In this document: piece by piece, positions 14,935 to 24,360 of the stretch
Numbering within the stretch: the stretch's first letter is position 1
Layout: every line of letters starts with the position of its first letter
Source: Hymenobacter elongatus
GTDB lineage: Bacteria; Bacteroidota; Bacteroidia; Cytophagales; Hymenobacteraceae
Direction: 5' to 3'
Assembly: GCF_004745955.1 (NCBI RefSeq)
Contig: NZ_SRLD01000012.1
Span: forward strand, 50,804-114,803
Length of the DNA stretch: 64,000 nt
Translations under genes and position numbers: made by a program
The notes under the pieces: model-generated
Told to the model about the DNA's origin: nothing
Seen by the model: only the letters and a program-made list of their open reading frames with translations
Databases searched by the model: none

Positions 14935-17496
14935 ATGACTATTGTTTCTTCTCCGGCCGTGCCGCTGTGGCGCCGGGCATTGCCCCACCTGTTGGCGGTT
15001 GTCTTTTTCCTGGTGCTGGCCGCCGTCTATTTCTCGCCCATCCTGTTCGATGGCAAAACCCTGGCCCAGCACGATGTGGTGCAGTTTAACGGTGGGGCAC
15101 ACGAGGCGCAGCTCTACCGCGAAACAACCGGCAAGGAAGCGTTGTGGACCAATTCCATGTTCTCCGGGATGCCCACCTACCTCATCAGCACCCGCTTTCC
15201 CGGCGACTTATCGATCTACCTGCACCAAATTTTTACCCTGCACCTACCGGCGGTAGTAGCCAACTTATTTCTGGCGCTGGTGTGCGGCTACGTTCTTTTT
15301 GTGGCCCTGGGGCTGCGGCCATTGGTGGCCGCCGTGGGTGCTATTGCGCTGGGCTTCACCAGCTACAACCTGATTATTCTGGCGGCGGGCCACAACACCA
15401 AGTCGCTGGCCTTGGCGTATGCCCCGCTGGTGCTGGGTGGCCTGCTGGTCACGTTCCGGCGCAACCGGTGGCTGGGCGCGGGCCTGTTTGCCCTGGGCCT
15501 GACCATGAACGTGCGCTCCAATCACCTGCAAATCACTTATTATCTGCTGCTGCTGGTACTCGTGTTTGGCATTGTCGAGCTGGTGGCGGCACTGCGTGAA
15601 AAGCGCCTGTCTGACTTCCTGGGCCGCACAGCTCTGCTGGGCGCGGCGGCGGTGCTGGCCGTGGGCGTGAGCTTTGGCCGCCTCTACGTCACGGCAGAAT
15701 ATGGCAAGGCCTCGATTCGGGGCAAGTCGGAGCTGACGACTCCAGCCCCGGCCGCGCCCGGCGCGGCGGCCGTTACGGCCAGTGAAGAGGGCGTAGGCTC
15801 CGGCCTCGACCGGGATTATGCCTTCGGCTGGAGCTACGGCGTGGGCGAAACCATTACCCTGCTGATTCCTAACTACTACGGCGGTGCCAGTGCGGGCTCC
15901 TTAAGCGAAAGCTCGGCCACTGGTAAGGCTCTGGCTGGCTTGGGCGTGCCGCCCGTGCAGCTGCGCGAGTATTTGCAGCAGCTGCCGCTGTATTGGGGCG
16001 CGCAGCCGGTTACCAGCGGCCCCGTGTATGTGGGTGCCGTCGTGTGTTTTCTGTTTGTGCTGGGCCTGTTCGTGGCCGACCGCCGCACGCGCACTTGGCT
16101 GCTGGTGGGCACTATTCTGTCGATTCTGCTGGCCTGGGGCAAGAATTTCGAGTCGTTCAACTACCTGATGTTCGACTACTTTCCGGGCTACAACAAGTTT
16201 CGGTCGGTGTCGATGGCGCTGGTTATTGCCCAGCTGGCCATGCCGCTGCTGGCGATGCTCGCCCTGGCCCGCATGCTGCGCCCCCACCCATCGGCAGTGC
16301 CGGTGGCTGGTGCCAGCACGCATCCTAGTCTGTCAGCGCTGAGCGGCTCGGCGGCCACCTCGCCCGAAACGGCGATTCTGCAACGCAAGCTTCTCTACGC
16401 CGTGGGCATTACGGCGGGTATCTGCGTGCTGGCGTTCCTGGCTGGCCTGGGAGCCGACTTTGCCGCCCCAATCGATGCACAGATGCAGCAGCAAGGCTTC
16501 CCACTCGACGCGCTTCGTGAGGACCGGGCCAGCCTGATGCATACTGACGTGTTTCGGGCACTGGTTTTCGTGCTGCTCACGGCTGGCGTGCTGTACTTTT
16601 ATCTGCGGCGTAAGCTCTCGGCTACCACGGCCACGCTGTTGGTGGGGGCTTTGACGCTGGTCGACTTATGGTCAGTGGATAAGCGCTACCTGAACGACAC
16701 CAATTTCCAGCGCGAAACTATTGCTCAGCAGTTTGTGCCCACCGCAGCCGACGAGCAGATTTTGCAGGACAAAGACCTGAGCTACCGCGTGCTGAATGTG
16801 CAAAACCCGTTCAACGAAGCCAACACGTCGTATTTCCACAAAAGCGTGGGCGGCTACCACGGGGCCAAGCTGCGCCGCTACCAGGATCTGATTGAGCGCC
16901 AGATTTCGGCCAACAACCCCCAAGTGCTGGCGATGCTCAACACCCGCTACCTCATCACCGGCGACCCCAAGCAGCAAGTGCAGCGCAATCCGGGGGCGCT
17001 GGGCAATGCGTGGTTTGTGAGTGAAGTGCAGAAGGTGCAGACTCCCGACCAGGAAATTGCAGCCCTCACTACCCTCAACGTAGCCACGGCGGCCGTAGTC
17101 GACGCTTCGAAGTTTCCGCTGGCGAAGACGAGCTACAACGCGGCTGGCTCCACCATTGCCCTGACCAACTACGCACCCGATGAGCTGACCTACCGCACCA
17201 CGGCCGTGCAGGAAGGCTTCGTGGTGTTCTCCGAAATCTACTACGCCGATGGCTGGAACGCCTACCTCGATGGCAAGCTGGTGCCCCACCTGCGCGCCAA
17301 CTACGTGCTGCGCGCCCTACCCGTCCCGGCGGGCACGCACACCATTGCGTTCAAGTTTGAGCCCAAGGAATACGCCATTGGCAACACCATTTCGCTCATT
17401 TCTTCGGTGCTGCTGATTTTAGTATTGCTGGCCACCGTAGCCTACGCCATAAAACGCAAGCCTGCGCCGACAGCAGAAGCATACTCAGCGGCCTAA
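14935..17496 (+). CDS. YfhO-family polytopic membrane protein
   Basis: 853 residues. The first helix (LLAVVFFLVLAAVYFSPIL) is followed by the YfhO signature region KTLAQHDVVQ, TNSMFSGMPTYLIS, many more helices (about 12 in all), a large extracytoplasmic region (about 610-815), and a last helix ISLISSVLLILVLLATVAYA. YfhO proteins belong to the GT-C-like membrane glycosyltransferase superfamily and in Gram-positives help glycosylate lipoteichoic acid; in Bacteroidota the acceptor is not known. The N-terminal loop acid D in QHD fits a GT-C catalytic residue, which is an inference. Single gene with its own promoter and terminator. Confidence 0.82.
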   Translation: MTIVSSPAVPLWRRALPHLLAVVFFLVLAAVYFSPILFDGKTLAQHDVVQFNGGAHEAQLYRETTGKEALWTNSMFSGMPTYLISTRFPGDLSIYLHQIFTLHLPAVVANLFLALVCGYVLFVALGLRPLVAAVGAIALGFTSYNLIILAAGHNTKSLALAYAPLVLGGLLVTFRRNRWLGAGLFALGLTMNVRSNHLQITYYLLLLVLVFGIVELVAALREKRLSDFLGRTALLGAAAVLAVGVSFGRLYVTAEYGKASIRGKSELTTPAPAAPGAAAVTASEEGVGSGLDRDYAFGWSYGVGETITLLIPNYYGGASAGSLSESSATGKALAGLGVPPVQLREYLQQLPLYWGAQPVTSGPVYVGAVVCFLFVLGLFVADRRTRTWLLVGTILSILLAWGKNFESFNYLMFDYFPGYNKFRSVSMALVIAQLAMPLLAMLALARMLRPHPSAVPVAGASTHPSLSALSGSAATSPETAILQRKLLYAVGITAGICVLAFLAGLGADFAAPIDAQMQQQGFPLDALREDRASLMHTDVFRALVFVLLTAGVLYFYLRRKLSATTATLLVGALTLVDLWSVDKRYLNDTNFQRETIAQQFVPTAADEQILQDKDLSYRVLNVQNPFNEANTSYFHKSVGGYHGAKLRRYQDLIERQISANNPQVLAMLNTRYLITGDPKQQVQRNPGALGNAWFVSEVQKVQTPDQEIAALTTLNVATAAVVDASKFPLAKTSYNAAGSTIALTNYAPDELTYRTTAVQEGFVVFSEIYYADGWNAYLDGKLVPHLRANYVLRALPVPAGTHTIAFKFEPKEYAIGNTISLISSVLLILVLLATVAYAIKRKPAPTAEAYSAA

Positions 17497-17587
17497 GCTA
17501 TTGCGGGAACGGCTTTCGTCGGCTGGCCTTTTGGGGAAAGCGTAGCGAAGTGAAGAACCTTTCTCGATTGCGCAACAAGCCGAAATC

Positions 17588-17632
17588 AGCACACAAAGCC
17601 CTTTACCGTTGCGCGGTAAGGGGCTTTGTGCA
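17588..17632. terminator. Hairpin terminator after the YfhO gene
   Basis: GCACACAAAGCCCTTTACCG and CGGTAAGGGGCTTTGTGC pair around TTGC with small bulges. The same TTGC loop is used at 10427-10480. Confidence 0.7.
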
Positions 17633-17696
17633 GTAGCGTTGGACCTGAATCAGGAACCAGACTTGTTCCTGAATTAGAAATGACATAAAAAAGAAC

Positions 17697-17800
17697 GTCA
17701 TGCTCTATCTGGCGGTCAAATACACTTTCTCTGTATTTGGGAACAATGCTAATGCGTGCATTTGATGAAAGGTACTTCGTAGGCGTATGCCAGATGCAGG
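17697..17800. other. Intergenic region with half of a palindromic element
   Basis: Between the YfhO and PLP-enzyme genes lies AACGTCATGCTCTATCTGGC (from about 17696), preceded at about 17666 by GACTTGTTCCTGAAT. Both pieces are the ends seen intact in the nested element at 56806-56975, so this appears to be a decayed copy. No gene seen in the 304-base gap. Confidence 0.45.
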
Positions 17801-18748
17801 ATGACAGACCAAACGACTGCTGAACCGATGCTTCTTCAGGAACTGCACGAGCCCATTGCCGAGCAGCACGGCGTGCAACTGCTGTTGCTGCGCGACGACC
17901 TGGCCCACCCCGAGCTGCCCGGCAACAAGTGGCGCAAGCTGAAATACAACCTGCGGGCGGCCCGTGCGCAGGGCCACGATACGCTTCTGACGTTCGGCGG
18001 AGCCTTTTCTAACCACATAGCCGCCGTGGCGACGGCCGGCCGCCTGCAAGGGTTCCAAACAATAGGCCTCATACGGGGCGAAGCAACGCTGCCGCTCAAC
18101 CCCACGCTCACCCAGGCCACCGCCGACGGCATGCACCTGCACTACCTCGACCGCACCACCTACCGCGGCGCACGCGAGCCGGAAGTGCTACAAGAGTTGC
18201 TGCGCCCCTACGGCAACCCCTACGTGCTGCCCGAAGGCGGCACTAACGCCCTAGCCTTGCCGGGCTGCGCCGAGCTGATAACCGAGCTAACGGCCCAAAC
18301 CGACTTTGCGGCCGTAGCCGTGGCCTGCGGCACGGGCGGCACGCTGGCGGGGCTGCTCACCGGGCTCGGGGGCCAACGCGCTGCTATTGGCGTATCGGCG
18401 CTGAAAAACGGAGGCTTTCTGCGGGACGAAATACACCAGCTGACGCAAGCCGCCGTGGGCCAGCGCTATGCCAACTGGGAGCTGCTGACCGACTACCACT
18501 TGGGAGGCTACGCGCAGTTTTCGGCGGAGCTGCTCGGCTTTATCCAAGGATTCCAGGCCCGGCATGGCGTTCTGCTCGACCCACTCTATACCGGCAAGCT
18601 GCTCTATGCGTTGCTGGACCAAATACGACAGGGCCGGTTTGCGCGGGGCAGCACGGTAGTAGCCGTGCATACCGGTGGGCAGCAAGGCTGGGCGGGATTT
18701 CGGCAGCGGTTTTCGCCTCGCAGCTCCTGGTGGCCGGCGCTGGGCTGA
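17801..18748 (+). CDS. PLP-dependent ACC deaminase / D-cysteine desulfhydrase family enzyme
   Basis: 315 residues, tryptophan-synthase-beta fold. The PLP lysine is in LPGNKWRKLKYNL (K near residue 43-46), followed by TFGGAFSNHIAAVA, which binds the substrate carboxylate, and VACGTGGTLAGLL, which holds the PLP phosphate. The family breaks 1-aminocyclopropane-1-carboxylate, D-cysteine or related amino acids to a keto acid and ammonia (plus sulfide for D-cysteine); the specificity is not readable from sequence. The start at 17801 gives MTDQTTAEPMLLQ; an in-frame ATG at 17828 is also possible. The last 25 residues are unlike the family and may be a read-on tail. Confidence 0.82.
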   Translation: MTDQTTAEPMLLQELHEPIAEQHGVQLLLLRDDLAHPELPGNKWRKLKYNLRAARAQGHDTLLTFGGAFSNHIAAVATAGRLQGFQTIGLIRGEATLPLNPTLTQATADGMHLHYLDRTTYRGAREPEVLQELLRPYGNPYVLPEGGTNALALPGCAELITELTAQTDFAAVAVACGTGGTLAGLLTGLGGQRAAIGVSALKNGGFLRDEIHQLTQAAVGQRYANWELLTDYHLGGYAQFSAELLGFIQGFQARHGVLLDPLYTGKLLYALLDQIRQGRFARGSTVVAVHTGGQQGWAGFRQRFSPRSSWWPALG

Positions 18749-18816
18749 GGCTGGCAGCCAAATGTCCCCCGAAGGCGTATACTTTCCACCGCTGCTCGTT
18801 TTCCCGTGTTCCGTCT

Positions 18817-19446
18817 ATGCCGATTGTTCGTTTGCTTCGCCGCCTGTTGCCGTTGTTGTTTCTCGTCGGCCTGGGCTGGTTTCTGTGGATAAAGGTACAG
18901 CCTGCCCTGTTCGATAATCCGCTGAATGTGGAGCCCCGCGTGACCGTTACGCACAACACCGTGCTGACCAAAATCGAGGCTCTGGGCCGGCTGGAACTGG
19001 TGCGCTACCAGTTCAAGGACGTGGTAGAATACCGCAAGAGCACCTACCGTTTCCTGCCCGACTCCAAAGTGGCCCTGATTGTGGCCGGCAACGCCATCGG
19101 CTGCCTCGATCTGCGCAAGGTGAAGCCCCAGGACGTGGTGTTCGAGGGCGACTCGGTGGTGCGCGTGGCCCTGCCCGCCGCCGAGCTCTGCACCTGGCAG
19201 GTAGATCATAGCCAAAGCCGCGTATACAGCACCCAGAACTCGTTTTTCAACGACGCTGAGCTGGTGGACGAAGGCTACAAGTACGCTGAGAAGAATGTGC
19301 GGCGCGCGGCCCTGCAGTCGGGCATTCTGGCCCAAACCACGCAAAATGCCGAGCATATTCTGCGGCCCATGCTCGAAACCATGACCGGCCGCCGGGTGGT
19401 GCTCACCCAGCAACTTGCCCCGCCAGCCCGGCCAGCCCGGCGCTAG
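18817..19446 (+). CDS. DUF4230 membrane-anchored protein
   Basis: 209 residues from the ATG at 18817 (the frame continues upstream to 18730 over the end of the previous gene). One N-terminal transmembrane helix (LLPLLFLVGLGWFLWIKVQP) and a DUF4230 domain: ALGRLELVRYQFKDVVEYRK, VALIVAGNAIGCLDLRKVKP, VVRVALPAAELCTW, then a helix YKYAEKNVRRAALQSGILAQ. Function unknown; the layout suggests a domain outside the cytoplasmic membrane. Its stop overlaps the stop of convergent recX in the four bases CTAG at 19443-19446. Confidence 0.8.
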   Translation: MPIVRLLRRLLPLLFLVGLGWFLWIKVQPALFDNPLNVEPRVTVTHNTVLTKIEALGRLELVRYQFKDVVEYRKSTYRFLPDSKVALIVAGNAIGCLDLRKVKPQDVVFEGDSVVRVALPAAELCTWQVDHSQSRVYSTQNSFFNDAELVDEGYKYAEKNVRRAALQSGILAQTTQNAEHILRPMLETMTGRRVVLTQQLAPPARPARR

Positions 19447-19940
19447 TCCTCCGCTTCCGGCTCCTTGCCCAAGTCATCCAGGGCCATTTTGATCAGGTCG
19501 TTTTCGTAGCCTTTCACGGTCATAAACAGCGTGAGCTTCTGGCGGCGCAGGCGCTGATTGCCCTCCTTTTCCATGCGGTTGCGCTTTTCCAGCACGTCGA
19601 TCAGGTTCTGGTAATACTCGTCGCCGTCGATTTCCTTCATCCCAGCCTTGACGCAGTAGTCAGAAATACCTTTTTGCTTGAGCTCTTGGGTAATGCGGCG
19701 GCGGCCCCACTTTTTGATGCGGTATTTGCCCCGCACAAACGCCTTGGCATAGCGCTCCTCATCCAGCAGCTTTTCCCGGCTCAGCCGGATAATTATTTCG
19801 CCGGCTTCGTCTTCATTCAGGCCGTATTCGCGCAGCTTGGCTTCCACTTCTTTTTGGTTGCGCTCCTGGTAGGCGCAGAAGGCCGCTATTTTAGGCAACG
19901 CCTCCGAGGGCGTATAAAACTTCTTTTTGGGCTGCTCCAT
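19443..19940 (-). CDS. recX: Regulatory protein RecX
   Basis: 165 residues from the ATG at 19940; a longer frame to 20000 adds an unconserved stretch. Three-helix RecX repeats are visible: LPKIAAFCAYQERNQKEVEA, then AGEIIIRLSREKLLDEERYA, and FVRGKYRIKKWGRRRITQEL followed by KQKGISDYCVKAGM. RecX binds RecA filaments and limits or reshapes their activity. recA is not adjacent, as is usual in Bacteroidota. It shares its stop position with the convergent DUF4230 gene. Confidence 0.85.
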   Translation of the reverse strand: MEQPKKKFYTPSEALPKIAAFCAYQERNQKEVEAKLREYGLNEDEAGEIIIRLSREKLLDEERYAKAFVRGKYRIKKWGRRRITQELKQKGISDYCVKAGMKEIDGDEYYQNLIDVLEKRNRMEKEGNQRLRRQKLTLFMTVKGYENDLIKMALDDLGKEPEAED

Positions 19941-20150
19941 AGGTAAAATAAGAGTGCTTGGCGGGCGGAAAGGTAGCTGCTTACAACGTGAGCAATGCAC
20001 TAGACGTTCGGCCTGGGCCCAGCCAAGCTAAAAAAGTGCTACTGCATTTGTAGCCGCGAAAGGCTCTCGCCACCCACTCCCATAACTTTACCTGGAAGTA
20101 GGAGTTGCTTGCACGCCCACCTTTAATATTCCTGCCTTTTGCCCCGCTTT

Positions 20151-21032
20151 ATGACGCTCACGCTCGGTGCCCGCTACATGCTGCTCTCGACGCTGCTTTT
20201 TGCCTTCATGAACGTGTGCGTGAAAATGCTGCCCCACCTGCCACCGCTGGAAATCATTCTGTTTCGCTCTCTTATGTCGGTGGGCCTGAGCTACGCCATG
20301 CTGCGGGCGCTGCGCATCCGGCCCTGGGGCACCAACCATTTTTTCCTGATTGCCCGCGGGGCCACCGGGGCTATTTCCCTGATTCTCTACTTCTTCACGC
20401 TGCAAAAAATGCCACTGGCCACGGCCGTCACCATTCAGTACCTGGCCCCGATTTTCACGGCCATTCTGGGCATTTTTATCGTGCGGGAAAAAGTGCAGCC
20501 CTGGCAGTGGCTGTTCTTCCTGCTGTCGTTTCTCGGCGTACTCGTGGTCGAAGGCGTGGATACCCGTGTAGACCTGCTCTATGTGGGTCTGGGCGTAGTC
20601 TCGGCGCTGTTCGCGGGCTTCTCTTACAACTCTATCCGGCGGCTCAAAGGCAAGGAAGACCCCTTGGTGGTCGTGTTTTATTTCCCCATGGTAGCCCTGC
20701 CTATCGCGGCCGTCTACTGCCTCTTCCAGTGGGTGCAGCCCCAAGGCTGGGATTGGCTCTGGCTGCTGCTGACGGGCCTGTTTACGCAGGGCGCGCAGCT
20801 CGCCATGACCAAAGCCTACCAGGCCGAAAAGCTTTCGAGCGTAGCCAACCTGAACTACATCGGGATTGTGTACGCCGTGGGCCTGGGGCTGCTCTTGTTC
20901 GGCGAAACCTTCCACGCCGTGTCCTACCTGGGCATGGTGCTGGTGCTGGTCGGTGTGGTGCTGAACACGTGGTACACCAGCCGGCAAGCAAAGGCCGTGC
21001 TTGTGGCTCCCACGGAAGAGGTAGTGGCCTGA
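20151..21032 (+). CDS. DMT-superfamily (EamA) transporter
   Basis: 293 residues from the ATG at 20151 (MTLTLGARYMLLS); a TTG four codons upstream is the only longer option. Ten hydrophobic helices in two EamA repeats: LLSTLLFAFMNVCVKMLPHL, IILFRSLMSVGLSYAMLRAL, VTIQYLAPIFTAILGIFIVR in the first, and AYQAEKLSSVANLNYIGIVY, VLVGVVLNTWYTSRQ in the second. It probably exports a small metabolite; substrate unknown. Only distantly like the EamA gene at 13847, so not a recent duplicate. Followed by a hairpin at 21129-21169. Confidence 0.82.
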   Translation: MTLTLGARYMLLSTLLFAFMNVCVKMLPHLPPLEIILFRSLMSVGLSYAMLRALRIRPWGTNHFFLIARGATGAISLILYFFTLQKMPLATAVTIQYLAPIFTAILGIFIVREKVQPWQWLFFLLSFLGVLVVEGVDTRVDLLYVGLGVVSALFAGFSYNSIRRLKGKEDPLVVVFYFPMVALPIAAVYCLFQWVQPQGWDWLWLLLTGLFTQGAQLAMTKAYQAEKLSSVANLNYIGIVYAVGLGLLLFGETFHAVSYLGMVLVLVGVVLNTWYTSRQAKAVLVAPTEEVVA

Positions 21033-21128
21033 CCAGCGGCGCGGACAAAGAATAGTTCGTGGTTGCCAGCCTATTAGCCCGCAAATCCGTGACCGCCACC
21101 TATACTTACCTCACCAGCAGCGTCAGAA

Positions 21129-21169
21129 TACAACACAAAGAACAATCATAGGTCGTTCTTTTTGTTGTA
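21129..21169. terminator. Hairpin terminator after the DMT gene
   Basis: TACAACACAAAGAAC and GTTCTTTTTGTTGTA pair around an 11-base loop, with one bulge and a T run in the right arm. Confidence 0.65.
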
Positions 21170-21265
21170 CCTGAATCTGGGCACTTTGCCCGCTAAAGCA
21201 CTCAAAAATAGCCTCTACGGTAGTTTTTAGTAAGAAAAAGCAACCTTTGCCCACCATATTTCATC

Positions 21266-21286
21266 TACCTTCACAACTTCTGTGAA
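21266..21286 (+). promoter_or_regulatory. Possible promoter and small palindrome before the DUF5686 gene
   Basis: TACCTTCA (21266-21273) is a relaxed -7 box. It runs into TTCACA-N5-TGTGAA (21270-21286), a perfect 6-bp inverted repeat ending ten bases before the ATG. The palindrome could be an operator or chance. Confidence 0.35.
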
Positions 21287-21296
21287 GTAGCCTCTT

Positions 21297-23924
21297 ATGC
21301 GTCGTTATCTGTTTTTCTGTATTCTACTGCTGAGCACCTTGGGAACGAGAGCTGGCATTGTACGCGGCAAAATCACGGACCCGAAAGGAGAGCCGCTGGC
21401 CTTTGCCAACATTGCCGTGCGCGGCTCCGCCACCAACACCGCTTCCAACGATCAGGGCAACTACCAGCTGCGCCTCGAAGCGGGCCGCTACGAAATCGTG
21501 TTTCAGTACGTGGGCTTCAAGCCCCGCCTGGAGGCCGTGACGGTAGCCGCCGGTGACACGGCCACGGTGCTGAACGTGACGCTGACACCCGAAAACTACA
21601 ACCTGGGCGAAGTACTCATCCGGGCTTCCGACCGTGACCCGGCCTACGCCATCGTGCAGCACGCCATGGACTGGCGGCGCTACCACCGGGCGGAAGTCGC
21701 CGCTTTCACGGCCCGGATGTACATCAAATCTTTGATTCGGCTCACGGACGTGCCCGGCAAGATTATGGGCCTGATTAAAGTCGCACCCGATGTTAAGCCC
21801 GGCATCGTGTACCTGTCGGAATCGGTGTCGGATCTTACCTTCCGGCAGCCGAACAAGATTCAGGAGCGCATGATTTCGTCGCGGGTGAGCGGCAGCAGCA
21901 AAGGCTTCAGCTTCAATCGGGCTTCCAAGAACTTCAACTTCTACGACAACCTGCTGCAGTCGGGCTTCGCGGAGCGGGGTTTTGTGTCGCCCATTGCCCA
22001 GAATGCCATGCTGTTCTACCGCTACGAGCTGGTGGGCACCTCCGTGCAGAACGGCATTCCGATCAACAAAATCCGGGTGACGCCCCGCCACCGCATCGAC
22101 CCCGCGTTTTCGGGCTTCATCTACATTGCCGAAGATGGTACCTGGCGGTTGCATAGCCTGGACCTGAGCCTGGACTCTAATTCCGGCATCGAGTACGTCG
22201 ATAAGCTGCGGGTCGAGATTCTGTATGCCCCGGCCCCCAACCACCCGCACGCCTGGATTATTCAATCGCAGAAGGTGTACCTCAACGGGGAAGGCTTCGG
22301 GTTTAAAGGCAATGGCAGCATCAACGCCGTGTTGTCGAACTACCGTGTGACGCCCACCTACCCCACCCCGCCGGTGGTGGCCCCCACACTCGCCCCCACG
22401 GCGGGACCGGTGAGCCGCGAAACGGTAGCCGACGTGAAGCAGCAGCGGCCCCAGCTGCGCGGCCTTACCCGCACCATGCGCCGTGATGCCCGCACGCGCA
22501 GCGCCGAGGAAATCCCGTTGCCCCAGGGCGGCATCGCCGTAGCGCCCATGCCCAAAGGCGAAGTGATGGTTATCGAAAAAAGCGCCAACGAGCGGGATGC
22601 TGCCTATTGGGAAGAAGTGCGCCCCATTCCGCTCAGCGACGAGGAATCGAAGGATTATCGGGTGAAGGACAGCACGGAGGTCATCGAGAAGTCGCAGCCC
22701 TACCAGGACTCGCTGGACCGCATCCGCAACAAGCCCGGCCTCGATGAGCTCCTACGTAGTGGCTATACCTACAACGACTCGTATCACCGCCGCACCGTTT
22801 CGGTGGCCCCGCTTACCAACCTGCTGCTCTATAACACGGTGGAGGGCACGGTGGTAAATGCCAGCGCCACCTTCACGCAGCGCTACGAAGACCGACGCAA
22901 CTACTCGCTGCAGCCCACGTTGCGCTACGGGTTTGCCAGCCGGAATTTCAGCCCGAGCCTGCGCGGCGGCTACACGTTCCGGCCTGAGTCGTTCAGCCGG
23001 GTAGGCTTTTCGGTGGGCCGCACCATTCAGGACTTCGACCCCAATACCCAGCTTACGCCCATTATCAACTCGGTGTATACGCTGCTCGACAACCGCAACT
23101 ATGCCAAGTACTACCGTCGCGACGGCCTGGAGCTGACCTATCGAACTGAAATCGTCAACGGCTTTTCCGTGAACGTAGCCGCTGGCTATGCCGACCGGCG
23201 CGAGCTGCAGAATACGACCATTGAGGTGGTGCGCGATATTCCGGGCCGGGCCTTCACTTCCAATCAGCCCGAGGCGGCCGAGCTGCCCCAGGGCACGGGC
23301 TTTGGCCGCAGCCGTGCCCTGACGCTGGACGTGCTGCTCACCTGGCAGCCCGGCCAGCAGTACATCACCCGGCCCGACGGCAAGTTCAACCTGCGCAACT
23401 CCTCCTACCCGCGCCTCACGCTGGGGCTGCGGCAGGGCTTCCGGGGCGTGCTGGGCTCCGATGTGCGCTACAGCCGCCTGGAAATGGGTATCCGCAAGGA
23501 TTTCGCGCTGGGCCTGTTTGGCGAAAGCCACATCAACGCCAATGCCGGCTCGTATGTGGGTACTCCCGCGCTGACGTTCGTCGATTACCGACACTTTGCC
23601 GGCAACCGTACCCTGCTCGCGGCCAACTTCGACCAGTTTCAACTGCTCGACTACTACCGCTACAGCACGGCCGAGCGCTACCTGGAAGCGCACTACAACC
23701 ATCATTTCAACGGGTTCTTCCTGAACAAAATACCAGCTCTGCGCCAGCTTCGGTGGCAGGAAGTGGCAACCGTAAACTACCTCTACACGCCGCTTTCGGG
23801 CAACTACGCTGAGCTGGGCGTTGGCATTGAGCACATCTTGAAGTTCATCCGCGTCGACTTCTTCACCGCCCTGCAGTCGGGCCAGCGCCTGGATTCCGGG
23901 TTCCGGATCGGCTACGGATTCTAG
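21297..23924 (+). CDS. DUF5686 outer-membrane protein with carboxypeptidase-like domain
   Basis: 875 residues. Signal peptide (MRRYLFFCILLLSTLGTRAG), a CarboxypepD_reg domain (about 20-105: VRGKITDPKGEPLAFANIAV, ASNDQGNYQLRLEAGRYEIV), then the DUF5686 region from ILIRASDRDPAYAIVQHAMD and FTARMYIKSLIRL onward. From about residue 500 the sequence alternates short aromatic strands (YSLQPTLRYGFASRNFSPSL, KFIRVDFFTALQSGQRLD, ending FRIGYGF), as in a beta barrel. Widespread in Bacteroidota, function unknown. A proline-rich stretch of about 60 residues (around 355-430) looks like an unstructured insert. Confidence 0.85.
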   Translation: MRRYLFFCILLLSTLGTRAGIVRGKITDPKGEPLAFANIAVRGSATNTASNDQGNYQLRLEAGRYEIVFQYVGFKPRLEAVTVAAGDTATVLNVTLTPENYNLGEVLIRASDRDPAYAIVQHAMDWRRYHRAEVAAFTARMYIKSLIRLTDVPGKIMGLIKVAPDVKPGIVYLSESVSDLTFRQPNKIQERMISSRVSGSSKGFSFNRASKNFNFYDNLLQSGFAERGFVSPIAQNAMLFYRYELVGTSVQNGIPINKIRVTPRHRIDPAFSGFIYIAEDGTWRLHSLDLSLDSNSGIEYVDKLRVEILYAPAPNHPHAWIIQSQKVYLNGEGFGFKGNGSINAVLSNYRVTPTYPTPPVVAPTLAPTAGPVSRETVADVKQQRPQLRGLTRTMRRDARTRSAEEIPLPQGGIAVAPMPKGEVMVIEKSANERDAAYWEEVRPIPLSDEESKDYRVKDSTEVIEKSQPYQDSLDRIRNKPGLDELLRSGYTYNDSYHRRTVSVAPLTNLLLYNTVEGTVVNASATFTQRYEDRRNYSLQPTLRYGFASRNFSPSLRGGYTFRPESFSRVGFSVGRTIQDFDPNTQLTPIINSVYTLLDNRNYAKYYRRDGLELTYRTEIVNGFSVNVAAGYADRRELQNTTIEVVRDIPGRAFTSNQPEAAELPQGTGFGRSRALTLDVLLTWQPGQQYITRPDGKFNLRNSSYPRLTLGLRQGFRGVLGSDVRYSRLEMGIRKDFALGLFGESHINANAGSYVGTPALTFVDYRHFAGNRTLLAANFDQFQLLDYYRYSTAERYLEAHYNHHFNGFFLNKIPALRQLRWQEVATVNYLYTPLSGNYAELGVGIEHILKFIRVDFFTALQSGQRLDSGFRIGYGF

Positions 23925-23987
23925 CGCGTGTTGGGGAGTCATTCCTCGCAGGCTATGCGGGAGGAAACGATGTTTCCAGTACTTTCC

Positions 23988-24062
23988 AGCCACACTTTAA
24001 GCCACTAAAAAGCCCTGTCACACATGCTGTGGCAGGGCTTTTTAGTGGCTTAAAGTGTGGCT
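23988..24062. terminator. Very long two-way terminator hairpin
   Basis: 35-bp arms at 23988-24022 and 24028-24062 with a single G-T pair and the 5-base loop CATGC, containing AAAAAGCCCTG and its complement. It separates the convergent DUF5686 and DUF4834 genes. Confidence 0.85.
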
Positions 24063-24072
24063 ACTAAGCGCC

Positions 24073-24360
24073 TTATTTCACTTCTTCGAAATCGACGTAG
24101 TCGCCGCCCTTAAAATTCTGGGACTGTTCTTTTTTGGTTTTCGGCGGAATAAAATCCACCCGCACGTTGCCGCCGCCGTGGGGCGGTGGGGTCGGGGGAG
24201 GCGTGCCGAAAGCACCTTCAAACGACTGGCCCCCAAACTGCTGGCCGTAGCGCTGGGCTTGCTTTCGCACGAATTTGCCGACGAGCAGCCGTAGAATCAC
24301 CGGCAGAATGAACCGCACGACGAAGGAAACGATAAGCAGAATAAGCAGAAACTTGGCCAT
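24073..24360 (-). CDS. DUF4834 small membrane protein
   Basis: 95 residues. One N-terminal helix (FLLILLIVSFVVRFILPVIL) followed by a basic segment LVGKFVRKQAQRYGQQ, a glycine/proline-rich part and the conserved end GDYVDFEEVK. A Bacteroidota-specific family of unknown role. The ATG shares its A with the TGA of the upstream FkbM-type gene, so translation is probably coupled. Confidence 0.8.
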   Translation of the reverse strand: MAKFLLILLIVSFVVRFILPVILRLLVGKFVRKQAQRYGQQFGGQSFEGAFGTPPPTPPPHGGGNVRVDFIPPKTKKEQSQNFKGGDYVDFEEVK

